Origin: Rubrivivax sp. | GTDB taxonomy: Bacteria; Pseudomonadota; Gammaproteobacteria; Burkholderiales; Burkholderiaceae_C | DNA length: 46,016 nt | Reading direction: 5' to 3' | Assembly (NCBI GenBank): GCA_030681795.1 | Contig: JAUXRG010000101.1 | Location: forward strand, 1-46,016 | Part shown: positions 41,994-46,016 of the stretch, one piece after another | Layout of the letters: each line of letters starts with the position of its first letter | How positions within the stretch are numbered: the stretch's first letter is position 1 | Notes under the pieces: generated by a model | Databases searched by the model: none | Told to the model about the DNA's origin: nothing | The model's input: the letters and a program-made list of their open reading frames with translations, nothing else | Translations under genes and position numbers: made by a program

Positions 41994-42821
41994 ATGACCG
42001 ACCTGCGCGCGGTGGCGCTGCGCTGGCAGGCCGAGCGCCGGCCGGCGGTGGTGGTGGAGGTGACCCGCAGCCAGGGCTCGGTGCCGCGCGAGGCGGGCAC
42101 GCGCATGCTGGTGGCGGCCGGCGAAACCGCCGGCACCATCGGCGGGGGGCATCTCGAACTGCAGGCCATCGCCGACGCCCGGGCCCTGCTGGCCAGCGGT
42201 GCGCCGGTCGAGCCCGGCCCCGAGCAGCGCATCGCGCTCGGCCCCAGCCTGGGCCAGTGCTGCGGCGGCGTGATGGGCCTGCGTTTTGTGCCGCTGGCCG
42301 CCAGCGACCCTGCCGCCTGGCCCGAAACGTCGCCACGTTTCACCTTGCAGCTCTACGGTGCCGGCCATGTCGGCCGCGCTGTCGTGCGCCTCCTGGCCAC
42401 GCTGCCCTGCCGCGTGCAATGGATAGACGAACGCGAGAGCGAATTCCCGGCTGAAGCGCCACCGCCGCACATCGAGCCGCGCTGCGTCGAGCCGGTGCAG
42501 GCCGAGGTCGCCAGCGCGCCGCCGGGCGCCTTCTACTTGGTGCTGACGCACAGCCACGCACTCGACCTGGCACTCGCCCAGGCCATCCTGGCGCGCGGCG
42601 ACTTCGGCTGGTTCGGCCTCATCGGCAGCCGCACCAAGCGGGCCAGCTTTGAACACCGGCTGCACGAACGCGGCTTCGATGCCGCGCTGATCGAACGCAT
42701 CCGCTGCCCCATCGGCCTGCCCGGCATCGCCGGCAAGGAACCCGAGGTGATCGCGCTGGCCGTCGTCGCGCAGATGCTGCAGGCCGCAGCCACCCACGCC
42801 GGGCCGGTCAGCTGCGCTTGA
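41994..42821 (+). CDS. xdhC: Xanthine dehydrogenase accessory protein XdhC
   Basis: XdhC binds the molybdenum cofactor, favours its sulfuration and inserts it into XdhB. The 275-residue product has VTRSQGSVPREAGTRMLV, AGTIGGGHLELQA, a Cys-rich LGQCCGGVMGLRF, the Rossmann-like GAGHVGRAVVRLL and GLIGSRTKRASFEHRL. All are family motifs. Its 3' end overlaps the convergent LysE-family gene by 14 bases. Confidence 0.95.
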   Translation: MTDLRAVALRWQAERRPAVVVEVTRSQGSVPREAGTRMLVAAGETAGTIGGGHLELQAIADARALLASGAPVEPGPEQRIALGPSLGQCCGGVMGLRFVPLAASDPAAWPETSPRFTLQLYGAGHVGRAVVRLLATLPCRVQWIDERESEFPAEAPPPHIEPRCVEPVQAEVASAPPGAFYLVLTHSHALDLALAQAILARGDFGWFGLIGSRTKRASFEHRLHERGFDAALIERIRCPIGLPGIAGKEPEVIALAVVAQMLQAAATHAGPVSCA

Positions 42822-43434
42822 ACACCGCCAGCAGCGCGCCCGCCGCCACGAACAGCGCGCCGAAGCAGCGGTTCATCACGCGCATGTGTGCGGCCGACTT
42901 CAGCTCGGCCAGCACACGCGAAGCCAGCGCGGTGTAGCCGGCCATCACGACCATGTCGGTGAAGCCCAGCGTCAGGCCGATCACCGCGTACTGCGCCAGC
43001 AGCGGCTGCTGCAGGTCCATGAACTGCGGCACCACGGCGAGCAGGAACACCGTGCCTTTCGGGTTGACGGCGTTGATCAACCAGCCGCGCAGCACCAGCG
43101 TGCGCGCGGTGACGGCCTGGCCCTCGGCCTGCAGCGCCGCCAGCGGCACCGCCGGTGCCCGCCACTGCTGGATGCCCAGCCACACCAGGTAGGCCACGCC
43201 GCACCACTTCACCACCGTGAAGGCGGTGGCCGAAGTGGCCAGCAACGCACCCAGGCCGACGCCCACCACCAGCAGCTGCGACCAGATGCCCAGCACCAGG
43301 CCGAGGGTGGTGAAGTAGCCGCGGCGGAAGCCGTGGTTCAGCCCGGCGCTCATGGCCGCCAGCGCGCCGGGCCCCGGCGAGATGCTGATGGCCCAGGACG
43401 CCGCGAAGAAGGCCAGCCAGGTGGAGAGTTCCAT
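42808..43434 (-). CDS. LysE/RhtB-family exporter
   Basis: A 208-residue inner-membrane protein with about six hydrophobic segments. The family signature SISPGPGALAAMSAGLNHGFRRG is near the N-terminus, followed by KWCGVAYLVWLGIQQW and GWLINAVNPKGTVFLLAVVPQF. Such proteins export amino acids such as lysine, threonine or homoserine lactones; the substrate cannot be told from sequence. It is single, convergent to xdhC, and divergent from the ATPase regulator. Confidence 0.92.
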   Translation of the reverse strand: MELSTWLAFFAASWAISISPGPGALAAMSAGLNHGFRRGYFTTLGLVLGIWSQLLVVGVGLGALLATSATAFTVVKWCGVAYLVWLGIQQWRAPAVPLAALQAEGQAVTARTLVLRGWLINAVNPKGTVFLLAVVPQFMDLQQPLLAQYAVIGLTLGFTDMVVMAGYTALASRVLAELKSAAHMRVMNRCFGALFVAAGALLAVFKRS

Positions 43435-43603
43435 GTTTCAGGCCCGCGGCGGCCACTGTTGCAGATCAGGCGGCGATTGTCACATCCGAAGCATCCGCCC
43501 CAACCCGAACCGGCGCTGAGGTGGGCCGGCCTGCGGACGCCACGGTGGGCTGTGGGATAGTGACGCAGGAACAGCTCACTTCGCGTGTGAACCGCACTCC
43601 CGC

Positions 43604-46016
43604 ATGACCGACCTCGTCGAACGCGAATCCGCATTGCGGGCGCTGCAGTCGCTGCTGGACGGCGCACGCACGCAGGGCCGGATCGTGCTGGTGGCCGGGG
43701 AAGCCGGTATCGGCAAGACGAGCGTGCTGCGCGCCGCCGCGGCGGCGCATCGCGCTGCGGGCGGCCAGGTCTGGTGGGGCGCCTGCGATGCGCTCGAGAC
43801 GCCGCATCCCCTGGCACCGCTGCTCGACATCGCGCGTGAGGCGGCGCCGCGTTTCGCGGCCCGGCTCGACGGCCCGCGGCCGGCGCTGTTCGAGGCCGTG
43901 CTGGACGCCCTGCGGCTGGCCGAGGGTGCCGTGCTGGTCATCGTCGAGGATGCCCATTGGGCCGACGACGCGACACTCGACCTGCTGAAATACCTGGGGC
44001 GGCGCATCGAACGCACACACGCGCTGCTGGCGGTCAGCTACCGCGACGACGAGGTCACGGCCACGCATCCGCTGCGCCGCGTGCTGGGCGAACTGCCACC
44101 GGCCGCCCGCAGCTACCTGCCGGTGCCCCGGCTGAGCGCCGACGCGGTGGACACGCTGGCGCGGCAGGCCGGCCGCAGCGCAGAAGGGCTGCATGCGCTG
44201 ACGCACGGCAATGCGTTTTTTGTCACCGAGCTGCTGCGCGACACCCGCGCCGGCGCCGCGGTGCCGCAGAGCGTGCAGGACGTGGTGCTGGCGCGGTATG
44301 CGCGGCTGCGGCCGGGCGCCCAGGCGCTGCTGCGGCTGGTGGCCGTGGTGCCCGGGCGCGTCGAGCGTGGGCTGGTCGACGCACTGCTGCGCCCCGCACT
44401 GGACGACCTGGAATCGGCCCTGGACAGCGGCCTGCTGCTGGCCGACGCGGCGACGCTGAGCTACCGCCATGAACTGGGCCGCGTCGCGGTGGAGTCGGCG
44501 CTGTCGCCGCCCCAGGCGCAGGCCCTGCACCGGCAAGTGCTGTCGGCCCTGCAGGGCGACGCGCGGGGCACGCCGGCAGCACGGCTGGCCCACCACGCGC
44601 TGCAGGCACGGGACGGCACGGCCATCACGCGCTGGGCCCCCGTGGCCGCCGAACAGGCCACCGCGCGCGGCGCCCACCGCGAGGCGCGGGCACACTGGCG
44701 GGCAGCGCTGCACCACGGCCAGCCGGCCGATGCGGTGCAACTTCAATGTTGGCTGGAGGCCTTCCTGGCCACCGCCGTGTTCACCGGTCGCGGCGACGAC
44801 GACATGGCCGCCTTCGGCCAGCTGGAATCGCTGGCGCTGCAGCGCGGCGACCATGCCGACGCCGCGTGGCAGCGCGCACGCCGGGGCCAGGCCTGCATCC
44901 CGCTGCTGCGGCACCGCGAGGCCGAGCGACTGATCGGCGAGGCCTTGGCCATGGTGCAGGGTCTGCCACCATCGCTCGTCACGGCGCGAGTGCTGCACGT
45001 GGAAGCCTGGCGGCTGATGATCGAGCGCGAGGCCGCGGCCAGCGTGCAGGCCTCGCGCCAGGCCCTGGCGCTGGCAGAGACGGCAGGCGATGCCGCCCTG
45101 GTGCGCGCCATCCGCGGTGGCATGGGCATCGCGATGCTGTTCCTGGACGATGACGAGGCCGTGGCCCAGAGCCTGGCCCGCATCGCCGAATACCACGGCG
45201 AGGGCCGCATCACCAGCGTCGTGTCCATCCTGTCGAACCTGGGCTCCGGCTCGGGCGAGTTGATGCATCTGGCGCGTGCCGAGGCCTGGCTGCGCGAAGC
45301 GCTCGCGCTGTGCCGTGCACACGACATCGACGGCGCGGTCGACTACCTCCAGGCCTGGCTGGCGCTGTGCCGCATGTCGAGCGGCGCGTGGGACGAGGCC
45401 GCGGCACTGGCGCTGGAGGTCACCGCACGGGCCGGCGCGCTAGACATGAGCCGGCTGATGGCGCTGCTGGCGCTGGGCCGGCTGCGCGTGCGCCGCGGCG
45501 ACCCTGGCGCCACCGAAGTGCTCGACGAAGCGCTGGCCCTGGCCGCGCCGAGCCAGACCCTGCAGCGGGTGGGCCCGACCCACGCTGCGCGCGCCGAGGC
45601 GGCATTCATGCGTGGCGACCTGGCGGCGGTGCGGGCCGAGGTGGAAAGCGGCCTGCCGCTCGCGCGGGCCAAGGGCCACGCCTGGTTCAGCGGCGAGCTG
45701 GCCTACTGGGGCTGGCGTGCAGGCGCCATCGGCACCCTGCCGCCCGGTGCCGCCGCACCTTATGCACTGGAAGTGGCGGGCCGCTGGCACGCCGCCGCTG
45801 CCGCCTGGCAGGCGCTGGGCTGCCCCTACGAACAGGCCCGGGCACTGGCTGCCGGCGACGAGGCGGCGCGACACGAGGCATTGGCCATCTTCGAACGGCT
45901 GGGCGCACGCCCGGCCGCCGAAGCCCTCCGCCGCGTCCTGCGCGATGCCGGCGTTCGCGGCGTGGCCCGCGGCGTGCGCGACACGACGCGGGCCAACCCC
46001 TGCCAGCTGACGCAGG
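43604..46016 (+). CDS. Large ATPase transcriptional regulator, LuxR-type (3' end outside window)
   Basis: The frame from ATG 43604 is open to the edge, giving 804 codons. Walker A is GEAGIGKTS at 32-40, and AVLVIVEDAHWADD near 117-127 carries Walker B, as in AAA_16/LuxR large regulators. Residues about 350-750 are helical TPR-like repeats. The last visible residues, GVRDTTRANPCQLTQ, match the lead-in to a LuxR helix-turn-helix (typically TTR-x-NP-x-x-LT-x-RE). I infer that the DNA-binding domain begins just past the edge. The 169 bases before it (43435-43603) hold the divergent promoters; nothing definite is seen there. Confidence 0.88.
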   Translation, partial: MTDLVERESALRALQSLLDGARTQGRIVLVAGEAGIGKTSVLRAAAAAHRAAGGQVWWGACDALETPHPLAPLLDIAREAAPRFAARLDGPRPALFEAVLDALRLAEGAVLVIVEDAHWADDATLDLLKYLGRRIERTHALLAVSYRDDEVTATHPLRRVLGELPPAARSYLPVPRLSADAVDTLARQAGRSAEGLHALTHGNAFFVTELLRDTRAGAAVPQSVQDVVLARYARLRPGAQALLRLVAVVPGRVERGLVDALLRPALDDLESALDSGLLLADAATLSYRHELGRVAVESALSPPQAQALHRQVLSALQGDARGTPAARLAHHALQARDGTAITRWAPVAAEQATARGAHREARAHWRAALHHGQPADAVQLQCWLEAFLATAVFTGRGDDDMAAFGQLESLALQRGDHADAAWQRARRGQACIPLLRHREAERLIGEALAMVQGLPPSLVTARVLHVEAWRLMIEREAAASVQASRQALALAETAGDAALVRAIRGGMGIAMLFLDDDEAVAQSLARIAEYHGEGRITSVVSILSNLGSGSGELMHLARAEAWLREALALCRAHDIDGAVDYLQAWLALCRMSSGAWDEAAALALEVTARAGALDMSRLMALLALGRLRVRRGDPGATEVLDEALALAAPSQTLQRVGPTHAARAEAAFMRGDLAAVRAEVESGLPLARAKGHAWFSGELAYWGWRAGAIGTLPPGAAAPYALEVAGRWHAAAAAWQALGCPYEQARALAAGDEAARHEALAIFERLGARPAAEALRRVLRDAGVRGVARGVRDTTRANPCQLTQ

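Noticed and set aside
39527..42343. A 938-codon - strand frame opposite xdhB
   Set aside because: It mirrors the third-position GC bias of xdhB; no motif is visible.

Overview
The window looks like chromosomal DNA of a high-GC betaproteobacterium of the order Burkholderiales, probably in the Rubrivivax/Leptothrix/Ideonella part of that order. The reasons are the tuf-S10-spc-alpha gene order and protein sequences, the Burkholderiales-style rpoA and S3 tail, the NdvB-type glucan synthase, the DUF4398 lipoproteins and the guaD/xdhABC purine cluster. The genus is an inference. I saw no rRNA, tRNA or CRISPR array by reading.

Region 1 (1-15544, + strand) is the end of tuf followed by the full ribosomal superoperon: rpsJ, rplC-rplD-rplW-rplB-rpsS-rplV-rpsC-rplP-rpmC-rpsQ, then a peroxiredoxin gene and a fresh sigma-70 promoter, then rplN-rplX-rplE-rpsN-rpsH-rplF-rplR-rpsE-rpmD-rplO-secY-infA-rpmJ, then rpsM-rpsK-rpsD-rpoA-rplQ. 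Genes are tightly packed, often with 1-4 base overlaps. Extra promoter or hairpin candidates sit before rplC, rplN and rpsD.

Region 2 (15545-23133) is an envelope and stress block: a Lys/Ala-rich histone H1-like protein, a remnant of a GGDEF diguanylate cyclase, two small Cys-pair proteins, an OmpA-family barrel protein, a lipoprotein with three Ig-like domains and a C-terminal ice-binding-like (DUF3494) domain, a CsbD-like protein, a BON lipoprotein, and two divergent lipoproteins with DUF4398 features, the second ending in an OmpA domain.

Region 3 (23172-32257) holds a very large NdvB-type cyclic beta-1,2-glucan synthase gene whose C-terminal GH94 part has been lost. The break is visible: a short, frame-shifted piece of the missing domain survives just past the junction. 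It is preceded by a small tail-anchored protein and, divergently, by two tandem Crp/Fnr-type regulators.

Region 4 (32258-32861) is non-coding and built from two inverted 143-144 bp repeat copies. One copy lies inside a 234 bp element with perfect 20 bp terminal inverted repeats.

Region 5 (32862-42821) is a purine uptake and catabolism cluster: a BmpA-type ABC permease and ATPase, a porin and guanine deaminase on the - strand, and xdhA-xdhB-xdhC (xanthine dehydrogenase) divergent on the + strand. The usual second permease and BMP binding protein are absent on the repeat-element side. The window closes with a LysE-family exporter (-) and the first 804 codons of a large ATPase regulator of the LuxR/MalT-like type that runs off the right edge.
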